Assembly: GCA_035526505.1 (NCBI GenBank)
Contig: DATLCF010000002.1
Span: 434,001-498,000, forward strand
Length of the DNA: 64,000 nt
DNA from: DATLCF01 sp035526505
GTDB lineage: Bacteria; Patescibacteriota; Saccharimonadia; Saccharimonadales; UBA4665
Direction: 5' to 3'
Position 1 is the first letter of the stretch. Each line of letters begins with the position of its first letter. The notes below the pieces were generated by a model. That model searched no databases. It was not told the DNA's origin and was given only the letters and a program-made list of their open reading frames with translations. This document shows, one piece after another, positions 25,265 to 34,051 of this stretch. The position numbers and the translations under genes were made by a program.

Positions 25265-25294
25265 TTGTAGGGCAGTGTGCTGTATTGGTATAAA
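25265..25294 (+). promoter_or_regulatory. Promoter of the candidate 6S-like RNA
   Basis: TTGTAG (25265-25270), 18-nt spacer, TATAAA (25289-25294). Predicted transcription start near 25301, where the folded region begins. Confidence 0.5.
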
Positions 25295-25300
25295 ACCTGC

Positions 25301-25503
25301 CTGCACACGTATAGTGACGCGCAGAAACCTATATGAGATGTGCATGCAAAACACCCTGGGCTATGCCGGTAGCATACCTTAGTGATCATGTAGAAGCCCG
25401 TAGTGTTTGCTGTCTCCGCCCAGCCACTAGTGTTTTGCAACGTTGTAAAACCTGGAGGTTTGACTTTTCCACAGCAATGTCGTGAAATTATTTGCTTTTT
25501 CAC
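25301..25503 (+). ncRNA. Candidate 6S-like regulatory RNA (about 200 nt)
   Basis: The segment folds into one long interrupted hairpin: CACG/CGTG (25306, 25481), AAACCT/AGGTTT (25325-25330, 25456-25461), a large internal loop, TGCAAAACAC/GTGTTTTGCA (25345-25354, 25430-25439), CTGGGC/GCCCAG (25356-25361, 25418-25423) and a small TATGC/GCATA hairpin. Length and the closing stem-bubble-stem layout are those of 6S RNA, which mimics an open promoter and binds RNA polymerase. No conserved 6S sequence was verified, so the family call is inferred from architecture. There is no ORF. Confidence 0.4.
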
Positions 25504-25611
25504 CAATTTGATAGTATTTATATATTCCCTCTACTCCCCGCCCTTACCCTTTGTTATTTGACTTTTTAGTTTAGTAAGTTTGTTATATATATTTTTTGCA
25601 ACACACGAATT

Positions 25612-25662
25612 AAAAACCCTATTGAACAAATTACGAACTGCAGTGGAGCAGCGTAGGGGTTT
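25612..25662 (-). terminator. Terminator of the division/cell-wall cluster
   Basis: On the minus strand AACCCcTA pairs with TAGGGTT, enclosing a CTGC/GCAG hairpin, and is followed by TTTTT. It starts at the ftsQ stop codon. Confidence 0.65.
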
Positions 25663-26578
25663 ATTTATAATACACTCTGTCCGGTACCCGTACATCAACG
25701 TACTGGCCCGGGATTTTGCGCTGACTATCCAGCAATTGCTTAGTAGCAATAAATGCCCCAGCCTGCTGACGCGCACTGCCCTGTATGTTGAACTTCACCG
25801 TATATGGTGCCCCGCTTACCCGTATATCCAGCTCGCTGGTGCGCGCCGGCAAGGTATAGGTTGTGGCCTGGATATTTTTAGCTTTGAGCTGCCCCGCTAC
25901 CTCTGTTATATAGGCAACGGTACTGCTTGGTAACGCAATACGTCCGGCAACAACCGGCAGGCCGCTTTGGTCGTTTACCACCGGCACCTGCAACTTGTCT
26001 GCATGCGGTATTTGGCCCGCGGCAATAAGTGCACGACCCCCGTTATCTAATACGTACGAGGTGCCGCTTGTAGTACTCAGGATTATCTGTGGCTGTGCGG
26101 GCTGTATATACACCGTGGGCCGGTGACCAATGAATGGCAACGACACCGACACGGCCTCTAGCTCTGGGAACTGGCGATGCAGTTGTCGGGCAATATGCGC
26201 GGCATTGACTGTCACTTTATTGCCATTCAGCACCGACTCTGTAAGCAGTTGCTGTGCAGCTTGGGCATACACCCCCGTACTGCGCAAAAAGACACGGCCC
26301 GATGCATCGCCCACTAGTACGATGCTGGGGTTAGGACTCAGGCGCAAACTAAAAACTAGCAGTACCAGCGCCAGTACGACAATCAGCATATGTCGTGCGG
26401 TACGCAGCCGCCACCGTGGTTTCTGCCGCTGCAGGGTTTCCAGCTCTGCCTCACGCACTCCGCTGCCCTCACGTACCGACCGGTTGGCGTGGTATGAAAA
26501 TACAGTACCACGCTGTTGGGTTTGGGCCACACGATTGCGGCCTACGGGAATATCGGATTTTTTTTTGAATGTAAACAT
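25661..26578 (-). CDS. ftsQ: FtsQ/DivIB-like cell division protein
   Basis: 305 residues. A basic cytoplasmic head of about 60 residues is followed by one membrane helix (MLIVVLALVLLVFSL), then an extracytoplasmic POTRA-like domain (VNAAHIARQLHRQFPELEAVSVSLPF) and a beta-rich C-terminal part. Sequence similarity to FtsQ is low, as usual; position after murG supports the call. FtsQ links early and late division proteins and pairs with FtsL. It is the last gene of the cluster; a terminator overlaps its stop. Confidence 0.8.
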   Translation of the reverse strand: MFTFKKKSDIPVGRNRVAQTQQRGTVFSYHANRSVREGSGVREAELETLQRQKPRWRLRTARHMLIVVLALVLLVFSLRLSPNPSIVLVGDASGRVFLRSTGVYAQAAQQLLTESVLNGNKVTVNAAHIARQLHRQFPELEAVSVSLPFIGHRPTVYIQPAQPQIILSTTSGTSYVLDNGGRALIAAGQIPHADKLQVPVVNDQSGLPVVAGRIALPSSTVAYITEVAGQLKAKNIQATTYTLPARTSELDIRVSGAPYTVKFNIQGSARQQAGAFIATKQLLDSQRKIPGQYVDVRVPDRVYYK

Positions 26579-26602
26579 GTTGTTTATTTTATAACGCCCT
26601 GC

Positions 26603-27781
26603 TTATTTGACAGGATCTTTGGCGGCTACTTCTAATAATACCATTGCCAGGTGGTGGGCCGCGTCGGGCTGTGCCATTTTGGCCAGTTTAGCGCCCAATA
26701 ACGCAGTTTTTGCCGGATCGTCAAACAATTCCACTAACGGGGGCAATAATGCGCGTTGGTCGATGCGTAATTTATCTTCGCTCACCAGCTTGATTGCCTT
26801 ACGGTCTTCCAGCACTTTGGCGTTTTTAAGCTGGTGACCGCCCGCCAGTTGTGGATTGGGCACCACTACACATGCTTTGCCCTGGGCTGCAAATTCGGCC
26901 ATACTGGTGCCGCCGGCCCGCGTGAGCACCACGTCTGCTGCCCCGCTGTATTGGTACAGGTTGGTAATAAAACCTTTTACCTGTATGCGCTGTTGGTCTT
27001 GTGGCGTTAGTTCGTTGGTATAGCGCTGGCGCAAATCGGCCTCCAAGGCACGACCGGCAATGTGTATAATCTGCAAATTGTCATAGCGTGCCAATAGATC
27101 GGGCACACAGACCACAACTGCATCATTCAAGCGCTTGGCACCCAAGCCGCCGCCGGTCACCAGCAACACCCTGCCTGTAGGGTGCAGGCCCAAGCGTTCG
27201 CGCGCGGTGCGCACGTCTTTGGCAGTATACGGCCGGTATTGGTACGAAATGGGTACGCCCACGGTAACGGTCTTGGCTGCCGGATAGGTATAAATCTCTT
27301 TTGGCAAGGCTACGGCGTGTATCCTGGCCCATGGGGCAATAATGCGATTGGCCAGGCCTGGTAGCGCATCGGAATCATGGGTAACATAAGGGATACCAAG
27401 CATGGCAGCAGCCAAGCCCACAGGCATGCCTACAAAACCACCTTTTATAAAAATTACATCGGGGCGCAAACGCTTGAGCAGCCAAAAACTTTGCCATAAG
27501 CCTACAACCACCCACACCATATCGCGAATATTCTTAAGCAACGTAGGTATGTCCAACAGCTGTTTAAGGCCTTCGCCATGGTAACGGCGCAACTTGCCTG
27601 CCCGCACCGTTAGTACGCGGTCGATGTTTTTGTCTTGGGCTGGAATATCGCCTAAAGAATCGCCGCGCTGACCAATATAGACAACCTTGGCGTCTGGCTG
27701 TTCTTTTTTTAGCTCATGTACGACTGCCAGGAGTGGCGTTATATGCCCCCCCGACCCGCCGCCGGTCACGACTACTTTCAT
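26603..27781 (-). CDS. murG: UDP-N-acetylglucosamine transferase (lipid II synthesis)
   Basis: 392 residues. MurG adds GlcNAc to lipid I, giving lipid II, on the inner membrane face. The donor- and acceptor-binding motifs are present: VVTGGGSGGHITPLLAV at the N-terminus, a central VLLVTGGGLGAKRLND, and DVVLTRAGGTSMAEFAAQGKA in the C-terminal domain. ATG 27781 has a near-perfect GGAGGTGA ribosome-binding site, located inside the end of ftsW, whose coding region it overlaps by 68 nt. Confidence 0.95.
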   Translation of the reverse strand: MKVVVTGGGSGGHITPLLAVVHELKKEQPDAKVVYIGQRGDSLGDIPAQDKNIDRVLTVRAGKLRRYHGEGLKQLLDIPTLLKNIRDMVWVVVGLWQSFWLLKRLRPDVIFIKGGFVGMPVGLAAAMLGIPYVTHDSDALPGLANRIIAPWARIHAVALPKEIYTYPAAKTVTVGVPISYQYRPYTAKDVRTARERLGLHPTGRVLLVTGGGLGAKRLNDAVVVCVPDLLARYDNLQIIHIAGRALEADLRQRYTNELTPQDQQRIQVKGFITNLYQYSGAADVVLTRAGGTSMAEFAAQGKACVVVPNPQLAGGHQLKNAKVLEDRKAIKLVSEDKLRIDQRALLPPLVELFDDPAKTALLGAKLAKMAQPDAAHHLAMVLLEVAAKDPVK

Positions 27782-28976
27782 ATTCGTCACCTCCTTTTAC
27801 TGTACTAATCCTTGGGGTTACATAATGGGTATACCGCGAAATTTGGAATACAACACCCAAAGCGGCCATCACAAACAATACACTGGTGCCACCATAGCTA
27901 ACAAGGGGCAGCGTAATACCTTTTAGGGGCAACAAGCCTATCATGGCACCCACGTTAATAAGTGCCTGGGTACTCAACCACGCCAGCACGCCGGCGACTA
28001 TCAGGCGGGAGAAATCATCCGGGGCGCGCTCTATAATCCGTCGCAGCCTGGCAAAAAAGACTGCAAACAATCCCAGCAGTACTGTTACTCCAATAAACCC
28101 GAACTTTTCGGCATAGATGGCAAAAATAGAGTCATTTTCGGCCTCGGGCAAATAGCCATATGCCTGCACACTACGGCCCAGGCCTAAGCCGATCATACCG
28201 CCTGAGCCAACAGCAATCAGTGCCTGGCAGGCTTGATAACCTGTGGTTAAACATTTATCTTCCGGGTGCAAGAACGTTAGCAACCGGTCGCGCCGATATG
28301 GCATAGCCGATATGGCCAGCACAGTGCCGATTATGACAATAGCAGCAATCTGCAGCACCCGCTTAATAGGAATCCCTGCCAAAAAGGCCATGAAGGCCAT
28401 CATCACCACGACTACACCGGTGGAGCCCAGATCGCTCTGCACACCAGCCACAATAAACCCCACAATTGCCAACGCAATCAGCAGCGGCCGTAGCGTAGCC
28501 CTACTGTCTTTTAAGCTGTCCTCTTGCACCCTTTGGGCCAAAAAGGCCGCCAGCCACATGAGCAATGCAAACTTCAGCAGCTCTACCGACTGAAACGAAA
28601 ACCCGCCCAGACGAATCCAACGGTGTGCCGGATACTGTGCGTTAACCGGCATTAGCAAGGCCAGTAGCGTGGCCGCCCCCGCAACTGCCAACAGAGGCAT
28701 GTATGCATGCCGCCAATAACGGTATGGCACCCGGCTCATGACGGTAAAAATGACCAGCCCCAAGGCTACGGCCAACAGTTGATGGGCAACAAAATAGTTG
28801 CCGCTAACGTTCTTTTCTACGGTCAGTGCCGGGCTGATGGCATACACCACAATGACGCCAATTGCTAAAAGCAGCAAGCTTACAATCAGTAACAAATAAT
28901 CCGGGCGATGCCGGCGTGCAATCTGGCTCCCCCGCTCTACTGCTGCACTAACACTGCGGCGTGCAACCGCCGGCAT
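27714..28976 (-). CDS. ftsW: SEDS-family peptidoglycan polymerase FtsW
   Basis: 420 residues with about ten membrane helices. SEDS features include VYAISPALT in helix 1 and GLGRSVQAYGYLPEAENDSIFAIYAEKFGF, the conserved loop with Pro-Glu-Ala-Glu-x-Asp. Near the end is LPLKGITLPLVSYGGTS, typical of FtsW/RodA. FtsW polymerises glycan strands with its class B PBP, encoded two genes upstream. ATG 28976 lies 2 nt after the mraY stop; the longer open frame inside mraY is not supported. Confidence 0.95.
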   Translation of the reverse strand: MPAVARRSVSAAVERGSQIARRHRPDYLLLIVSLLLLAIGVIVVYAISPALTVEKNVSGNYFVAHQLLAVALGLVIFTVMSRVPYRYWRHAYMPLLAVAGAATLLALLMPVNAQYPAHRWIRLGGFSFQSVELLKFALLMWLAAFLAQRVQEDSLKDSRATLRPLLIALAIVGFIVAGVQSDLGSTGVVVVMMAFMAFLAGIPIKRVLQIAAIVIIGTVLAISAMPYRRDRLLTFLHPEDKCLTTGYQACQALIAVGSGGMIGLGLGRSVQAYGYLPEAENDSIFAIYAEKFGFIGVTVLLGLFAVFFARLRRIIERAPDDFSRLIVAGVLAWLSTQALINVGAMIGLLPLKGITLPLVSYGGTSVLFVMAALGVVFQISRYTHYVTPRISTVKGGDEYESSRDRRRVGGAYNATPGSRT

Positions 28977-28978
28977 GC

Positions 28979-30022
28979 CTAGAAATACCTTCCCAGCAAG
29001 AACACGATCAGGCCAAGTACACCGGCCACCTGGCCGATAATCCAAAACCGCATAGTTACTTTTGTCTCAGGCCAACCGCTGGCTTCAAAATGATGATGGA
29101 TAGGCGCAATCTTGAAAACTTTTTTGCCATGGCGTAATTTTTTGGAAGCTATTTGGATCATACTGGACCCAGCCTCGGCTACGAATACCATACCGATAAT
29201 AGGCAGTAGCAGCACGGTGTCGGTCAGCATAGCCACAACCCCCAGCGCCGTCCCCAATGCAAACGACCCCACATCGCCCATAAAAAACCGGGCTGGATAC
29301 ACATTGAACCAAGTGTAGCTGAGCAGCGCACCCACAATGGTCATACAAAACCCAGCAACCCCAAAACGTCCTTCCAGCGCCGCAATAATGGCGTACACGC
29401 CAAAAGCGGTCGAGGCCAAGCCGCCGGCCAAGCCGTCCAGCCCATCGCTAATATTTACCGCGTTAGCCGTGGCCACTACTACCAACACAAATAACGGGAT
29501 AATCAGCCAGCCAATATGTAGTTGCGAATGCATGGCCGGAATGTGAATGCTGGCTACATCCAGCTTAAAGTAAAAGAACAGCCCGCCCAACAGCGCCACT
29601 AGCGTGGTTAGCAAAAGCTTTATTTTGGTTCGTAGCCCTGCCACACCGCCGCCGTTACCGCGCAGGTTGATAATGTCATCCAACAAACCAACACCGGCCG
29701 CGCCAACCAATGCTGCTACTGGCAACCATGTTTCCGAACGGCTGAGATTAAACGGAACAGTTACTAGTAACACAGCCAGCACCGTGATGGCGCCAGCCAT
29801 GGTCGGGATAAGCCGTTTGTGTTTTTGGGCGTGTAGCTTAATAAACATTTTGGCTTTCTCGCCTGTTGTGGTTGCAGTGCGCGGCTTTTTCCACCACTGC
29901 CACTTATAGGCTGCCGTGGTGTACAGCGGCGTAATAAGCATGCTTACCAAAAAGCCCAAAAAGCCCAGTAACAGCGTGCGAATAAGAGTGTCCGATTCAA
30001 CAGCGATGTGCAGTGTGCTCAT
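28979..30022 (-). CDS. mraY: Phospho-MurNAc-pentapeptide transferase
   Basis: 347 residues, ten membrane helices. MraY makes lipid I from UDP-MurNAc-pentapeptide and undecaprenyl phosphate. Signatures: GLLDDIINL, NAVNISDGLDGLA and FMGDVGSFALG with catalytic Asp residues, and APIHHHFEASGWPETKV. It is slightly variant in the N-terminal cytoplasmic loop, which is long and basic. The order PBP-mraY-ftsW-murG follows the usual division cluster except that murE, murF, murD and murC are absent. Confidence 0.96.
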   Translation of the reverse strand: MSTLHIAVESDTLIRTLLLGFLGFLVSMLITPLYTTAAYKWQWWKKPRTATTTGEKAKMFIKLHAQKHKRLIPTMAGAITVLAVLLVTVPFNLSRSETWLPVAALVGAAGVGLLDDIINLRGNGGGVAGLRTKIKLLLTTLVALLGGLFFYFKLDVASIHIPAMHSQLHIGWLIIPLFVLVVVATANAVNISDGLDGLAGGLASTAFGVYAIIAALEGRFGVAGFCMTIVGALLSYTWFNVYPARFFMGDVGSFALGTALGVVAMLTDTVLLLPIIGMVFVAEAGSSMIQIASKKLRHGKKVFKIAPIHHHFEASGWPETKVTMRFWIIGQVAGVLGLIVFLLGRYF

Positions 30023-30051
30023 TTGTCTTTATTTCCTTGTATCTTCTTAGT

Positions 30052-31809
30052 CTAGCGCGTTTTGGGTGCTACGCCAAAATTGTTAATCAGCATGGTTACC
30101 AGGTTGGAAAATATTGGCTGAGCCGCCGCCGTACCGGCATAACCGCCGTTGTGTGGCTGGTTAACGCGCACCACAACAACGTATTGTGGGCTGTCGCCCC
30201 CCACAAAGCCCATGTAGGTACCATTAAACTCGTTATCGTGATAGCCACCCCCCGATTTGGCAATCTGCGCCGTGCCTGTCTTGCCACCTACTACGTAATT
30301 AGTATTAAATTTCAGGCCATGGCCTTTGACAATGTAAGCCATCAGTCCTTGCATTTCCTGGCTGACTTGGGGTGAGACCACTCCGCTTTTTACTATCTCC
30401 GGTTTTTTTGCTGTTGCTTTGCCATCTGCAGCAATGGTTTGGTCAACCAACCGAGGCCGGTAATAGGTGCCGCCATTAATGACTGCCGATAGCGCAGCGC
30501 CCATTTGCACCGGTGTGGCGGTCATTCCCTGCCCGAACGATGTATTAGCATAGGTTAGATCAAGCCCATAGCCTGTGTTGGGGCTTGGAATATACCCTTC
30601 GGCCTCATAACCCTGTTCAATGCCAGTTGGTTTGCCGAACTGATAATGATCAGTCATGTAGCTATACCAGGCCGTACGACCTTTTTGATTGACCTGTTCG
30701 CTGTGCCCGCCCATTTGCATAAGCAGCCAGGTGGCGCCAGTGTTTAAGGACAGGTTCAGGATGTCGGCAATGCTTTTGGTGCCCGCACCGCCATCTTCCT
30801 CGATATTGGTAATTTTGTAGCCGTCAATTTTCCAGCTGGCCGGATCGTAATAGGACGTATTAGCCTTTACAACCCCTTGATCAAGCGCCGCAGCGGCGGT
30901 CAGCGGCTTCATAATAGAGCCAACCTCCAGCGGCGAGCTAACCGCCGCGTTATTAAATACGTTGGCATCTTCGACAGCGCCGTAATTGCCTGGGTCGTAT
31001 GTAGGCCAGTTGGCCATGGCCTTAATAGCACCGGTGCGTGGGTCCATAATAAGCGCGCTGCCACTGTCGGATTTGGCGCTTTTAAGTCCTTGCTGCAATA
31101 TGGTTTCCAGCTGTTTTTGTACAGCCATATCAATGGTTAATACCACGTCTTTACCGGCCACGGGCTGCTCGAGTGTATTGTCCGTATTGGCTGCTAGTGG
31201 TATGCCATTAATGTCAGTGACTGCCTTGAGCTTGCCAGCACTGCCAGCCAGTTGCGGCTGCAGGGACTGCTCGATGCCGTACACGCCCTTGCCGTCGTTA
31301 TTCACAAAGCCTAGCAGCTGTGATGCCAGCGCACCATCCGGATAGACTCGATAATCTTGGGCCATGGCGCCAATACCGGGATATTTATGCTTTAAAATGC
31401 TCTTTTTCTTGTCTTCCGATACCTTTTTTGCCAGCACTACGTACCGCGTATGCTTGGTTTTTAATTTCTTCTCGAAGGCATTAGCATCACCCCCCAACAC
31501 ATTGGCTAGCGTTTCGGCCGCCTGGCCAGCATCTTTAACAAGCGTGGGATCAACATATACGGAAAAAAGCTGCTGATTTAACACAATGGGCACCACACTA
31601 CTGCCCTGGTGTGCCTTAATGGTGCCGCGGGAGGCCGGAATTTCGTATTGCTTTAGCTGGTCGCTCAGTGCCAGGTTACGGTAGTGATCGTAGCGGATAA
31701 CCTGCAGATAAAACAATCGCACAAAAAAGACCGTCATTACTAGCAAAACGAGCACATACCAAATACGTGCACGCTCAATAGCTTTGACCGTCGAGGGGCT
31801 AACTTCCAT
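30052..31809 (-). CDS. ftsI: Class B penicillin-binding protein (FtsI/PBP2-type)
   Basis: 585 residues. One N-terminal membrane helix (VLVLLVMTVFFVRLFYLQVI) precedes a dimerisation domain and a transpeptidase domain with all three motifs: SxxK in VGSIMKPLT, SxN in SLNTGATW and KTG in VGGKTGTAQ. It crosslinks septal peptidoglycan with FtsW. No C-terminal PASTA domain. Position between ftsL and mraY supports FtsI rather than a rod-elongation PBP. Confidence 0.93.
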   Translation of the reverse strand: MEVSPSTVKAIERARIWYVLVLLVMTVFFVRLFYLQVIRYDHYRNLALSDQLKQYEIPASRGTIKAHQGSSVVPIVLNQQLFSVYVDPTLVKDAGQAAETLANVLGGDANAFEKKLKTKHTRYVVLAKKVSEDKKKSILKHKYPGIGAMAQDYRVYPDGALASQLLGFVNNDGKGVYGIEQSLQPQLAGSAGKLKAVTDINGIPLAANTDNTLEQPVAGKDVVLTIDMAVQKQLETILQQGLKSAKSDSGSALIMDPRTGAIKAMANWPTYDPGNYGAVEDANVFNNAAVSSPLEVGSIMKPLTAAAALDQGVVKANTSYYDPASWKIDGYKITNIEEDGGAGTKSIADILNLSLNTGATWLLMQMGGHSEQVNQKGRTAWYSYMTDHYQFGKPTGIEQGYEAEGYIPSPNTGYGLDLTYANTSFGQGMTATPVQMGAALSAVINGGTYYRPRLVDQTIAADGKATAKKPEIVKSGVVSPQVSQEMQGLMAYIVKGHGLKFNTNYVVGGKTGTAQIAKSGGGYHDNEFNGTYMGFVGGDSPQYVVVVRVNQPHNGGYAGTAAAQPIFSNLVTMLINNFGVAPKTR

Positions 31810-31827
31810 GAGTACGAGTTATTATAG

Positions 31828-32175
31828 CTAATCCTTTACAGTACCGCTGGGAGCTGCAGCTACCAAACCCTTGGCAGCGTCGCTGTTCTGCACACGGTCA
31901 ACTGATTGCAAACGGGCCGAGGCAACTTCAAGGTCGTCGTGCTCTTCCTTGAGCTGCGTCTGCTGCTTTTGCAAGCTGCTAATCTTGTAGCCATAGGCAT
32001 TGGTTTTGGTAACCTGTGTTAGGTACAATAACCCCAACAGACAAGCCAGCACTATCAAGAGTACAGTGTTACTGACCGGGCCAAGCGCACGCTCTTTGGT
32101 GCGAAAGCTAACGGCGTTTTGGTTACGCCCCAGGCGTTGTTGACGTCCTAGAGCAAGAGAGCTGGAATATGTCAT
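31828..32175 (-). CDS. ftsL: FtsL-like division protein
   Basis: 115 residues: a basic cytoplasmic head, a membrane helix (NTVLLIVLACLLGLLYLTQV) and an extracytoplasmic coiled coil (SSLQKQQTQLKEEHDDLEVASARLQSV, written here in parts as heptads). Size, topology and position between rsmH and the PBP gene match FtsL, whose sequence is poorly conserved. The start has no Shine-Dalgarno; the leader is an unstructured A/C-rich tract. Confidence 0.8.
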   Translation of the reverse strand: MTYSSSLALGRQQRLGRNQNAVSFRTKERALGPVSNTVLLIVLACLLGLLYLTQVTKTNAYGYKISSLQKQQTQLKEEHDDLEVASARLQSVDRVQNSDAAKGLVAAAPSGTVKD

Positions 32176-32212
32176 AAGTTTTATCTTTGTTTTTATGTTT
32201 GTTTTTGGCCTC

Positions 32213-32241
32213 GGGTGCTTTTGAGGTAATCGCCAGCACCC
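32213..32241. repeat. Hairpin between rsmH and ftsL
   Basis: GGGTGCT (32213-32219) pairs with AGCACCC (32235-32241). No U tract follows on the minus strand, so it is more likely a processing or stability element than a terminator. Confidence 0.45.
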
Positions 32242-32258
32242 TTGGCGGCTATCCTAAC

Positions 32259-32327
32259 TTAGGCTGCTTCCACTACGTGGACACGAACCTTGTAGGCGCG
32301 GGACTTGTTTGTAACTTCGATTTTCAA
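32259..32327 (-). CDS. Possible 22-residue small ORF in the rsmH-ftsL gap
   Basis: On the minus strand a TTG codon at 32327 is preceded about 8 nt upstream by AAAGGGG and opens a frame of 22 codons ending in TAA at 32259-32261. The peptide begins MKIEVTNKSRAYKVRV and is basic. It could be a small protein or a leader peptide for ftsL. No known homologue; the evidence is the ribosome-binding site and the position only. Confidence 0.3.
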   Translation of the reverse strand: MKIEVTNKSRAYKVRVHVVEAA

Positions 32328-32350
32328 AGTACTAGCCCCTTTCTTTTTTG

Positions 32351-33238
32351 TTATTTTTGTTTCGCTGCGGCGCGGAGTTTGGCACTCCTGGCTCGCGGAT
32401 TAAAAACTATTTCGTCGTTGCTGCCAGTGACTGGTTTTTTGGTAAGGAGGCGTAAACTGGCATCGTAACGCTCGCCACTTGCCTGTTGCAACGCTTGTTT
32501 GACTAAGCGATCTTCCAGGCTATGGAAGCTGATGATGGCAATTCGGCCCTTTGGCGCCAGCAAATCGTCTATCCATAGTGGCAAGCTTTTGCGCAGTAGC
32601 TCAAGCTCGTCATTTACAGCTATCCGGAGCGCCTGAAACGTCCGGGTGGCTGGATGGACTTTGCTGTGCCCAGGCCAAGCCTTGGCAGCAATTAATGCAA
32701 GTTGGCTCGTGGTATGGATTGGCCGGTTGTGCACAATCAGCGACGCAATACGCGCAGCTTTTGGCTCCTCGCCATAGCGTCGGATAAGCTCCGCCAGCTC
32801 AGCTTCCTGATAGGTGTTAACTATTCTGTCTGCGGTGAGCATTTGGGTAGTATCCATGCGCATGTCCAATGGCCCATCCTGTTGGATGGAAAACCCACGA
32901 CTCGCAATATTAAGGTGCGGTGACGACACGCCCAAGTCGGCCAATATTACATCGAACTGTTTCCCTTGCGCTTTAAGTTTCTCGCTAGCTGACAAAAAGT
33001 CTGCCTGGACAATCTCGGCCCCTTGCCCTTCGAATCGTTCTTCCAACTGTTGTATGGCAGCTGAGTCACGGTCGACGAGCACGGTTGCGCGCGGATTTTT
33101 GGTTCGCTCCAGTATTGCGTGTGCGTGGCCGCCATATCCGCCCGTTAGGTCAAGGTATGAGTTCCCTGCCTGCGGGTCAAGATAGTGCAGTACTTCGCGT
33201 AGCAATACTGGCGTATGTATTCGGTTTTCTTGGTGCAT
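32351..33238 (-). CDS. rsmH: 16S rRNA (cytosine-1402 N4)-methyltransferase
   Basis: 295 residues (RsmH/MraW). N-terminal HTPVLLREVLHYLDP, the S-adenosylmethionine loop YLDLTGGYGGHAHAIL, the catalytic region FDVILADLGVSSPHLN and RIAIISFHSLEDRLVKQ are all present. It methylates C1402 in the decoding centre. TACAAT at 33246-33251 ends 7 nt before the ATG, so rsmH can be transcribed as a leaderless message independent of mraZ. Confidence 0.96.
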   Translation of the reverse strand: MHQENRIHTPVLLREVLHYLDPQAGNSYLDLTGGYGGHAHAILERTKNPRATVLVDRDSAAIQQLEERFEGQGAEIVQADFLSASEKLKAQGKQFDVILADLGVSSPHLNIASRGFSIQQDGPLDMRMDTTQMLTADRIVNTYQEAELAELIRRYGEEPKAARIASLIVHNRPIHTTSQLALIAAKAWPGHSKVHPATRTFQALRIAVNDELELLRKSLPLWIDDLLAPKGRIAIISFHSLEDRLVKQALQQASGERYDASLRLLTKKPVTGSNDEIVFNPRARSAKLRAAAKQK

Positions 33239-33615
33239 CTTGCTTATTGTACACTTTTGTTTTGGTGTTTTTGTTTTTGCAAGGTCACCTATTCAGCAGC
33301 CAACTTTTTGTTTTTTTGTGTAGTTTTTGTTTTTGTGGCGGTTATCCGTTGGTTGGTAAAGAAGTAATAACGAGTTGCAAAAACGGTTTAGGTAAGACTT
33401 TTACGTCTTAGGACTTCTTATCCAGCGGTTAACCAAAAGTTGAGAGACTTATGTGTGAGGTGGAGTTTTGGGAGGTGTTTTTCCAAGTAATGTGCGAGGG
33501 TTTTTATAAAGTGGTGCCCTTGTCCACTTGTTGGCTGCCGAATAGCTAACCTCGAGTCGTTTGTTTGGTTGCTTATTTCGGTTAAATTGTGAATGTACAG
33601 GCTCAAACCTATCGC
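33239..33615 (-). other. mraZ-rsmH gap: A/C-rich, no gene
   Basis: No credible ORF. Read on the minus strand the part next to rsmH is almost free of G and T (long runs of AAAAAC units), and two small hairpins lie upstream: AAGTGG/CCACTT (33509-33529) and AAGAC/GTCTT (33394-33409). A -10 element for rsmH occupies 33246-33251. Confidence 0.6.
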
Positions 33616-33978
33616 TTAGGTACCGGCCATAATTCGCCAATACTTTCCGACGCGTACTGCCACGACATCCTTATCGATTCCCGCAAAGTCCAGCAAATGC
33701 TGTTCTAAGGTAATGCGCCCCTGTTTGTCGTCAATGGCGCCCTCTGCCTTGCCCATTCGGAATTGGACATTGAGATCGGCCGTTTTTTCGTCCAGGATAT
33801 TGCCCTGCAACAACGGTTCGACATCTTTGTCCCATACCATTTTTGGGTATAGGTGCAGATACTTTTGGAATCCTCGGGTTATAACTACCCCGCCCGCAAA
33901 TTCGGCTCTAAGCTCGGTCGGTATGGTTAACCGCCGCTTATCGTCAAGCTTACGTTGAAAATAGTCTACCGTGGCCAT
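33616..33978 (-). CDS. mraZ: Transcriptional regulator MraZ
   Basis: 120 residues, shorter than the usual 140-150 because the C-terminal helix is cut. Two SpoVT/AbrB-like half-domains are visible: LDDKRRLTIPTELRAEF and IDDKQGRITLEQHLLDFAG, each with the Asp-x3-Arg core. MraZ forms rings that bind repeats upstream of its own operon and repress it. Matching boxes lie 74-119 bp upstream of the start codon. It is the first gene of the division cluster. Confidence 0.93.
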   Translation of the reverse strand: MATVDYFQRKLDDKRRLTIPTELRAEFAGGVVITRGFQKYLHLYPKMVWDKDVEPLLQGNILDEKTADLNVQFRMGKAEGAIDDKQGRITLEQHLLDFAGIDKDVVAVRVGKYWRIMAGT

Positions 33979-34051
33979 GTAGGTATGAGTTTTAAATTGC
34001 AGTGGTTTTTTATTGTTTTTGTTTCCGCGGGGTGCTCGCTTTTTTTGGGCT

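Noticed and set aside
33449..33640. Minus-strand ORF downstream of mraZ
   Set aside because: It starts inside the mraZ coding end, lacks a ribosome-binding site and has no recognisable domain.
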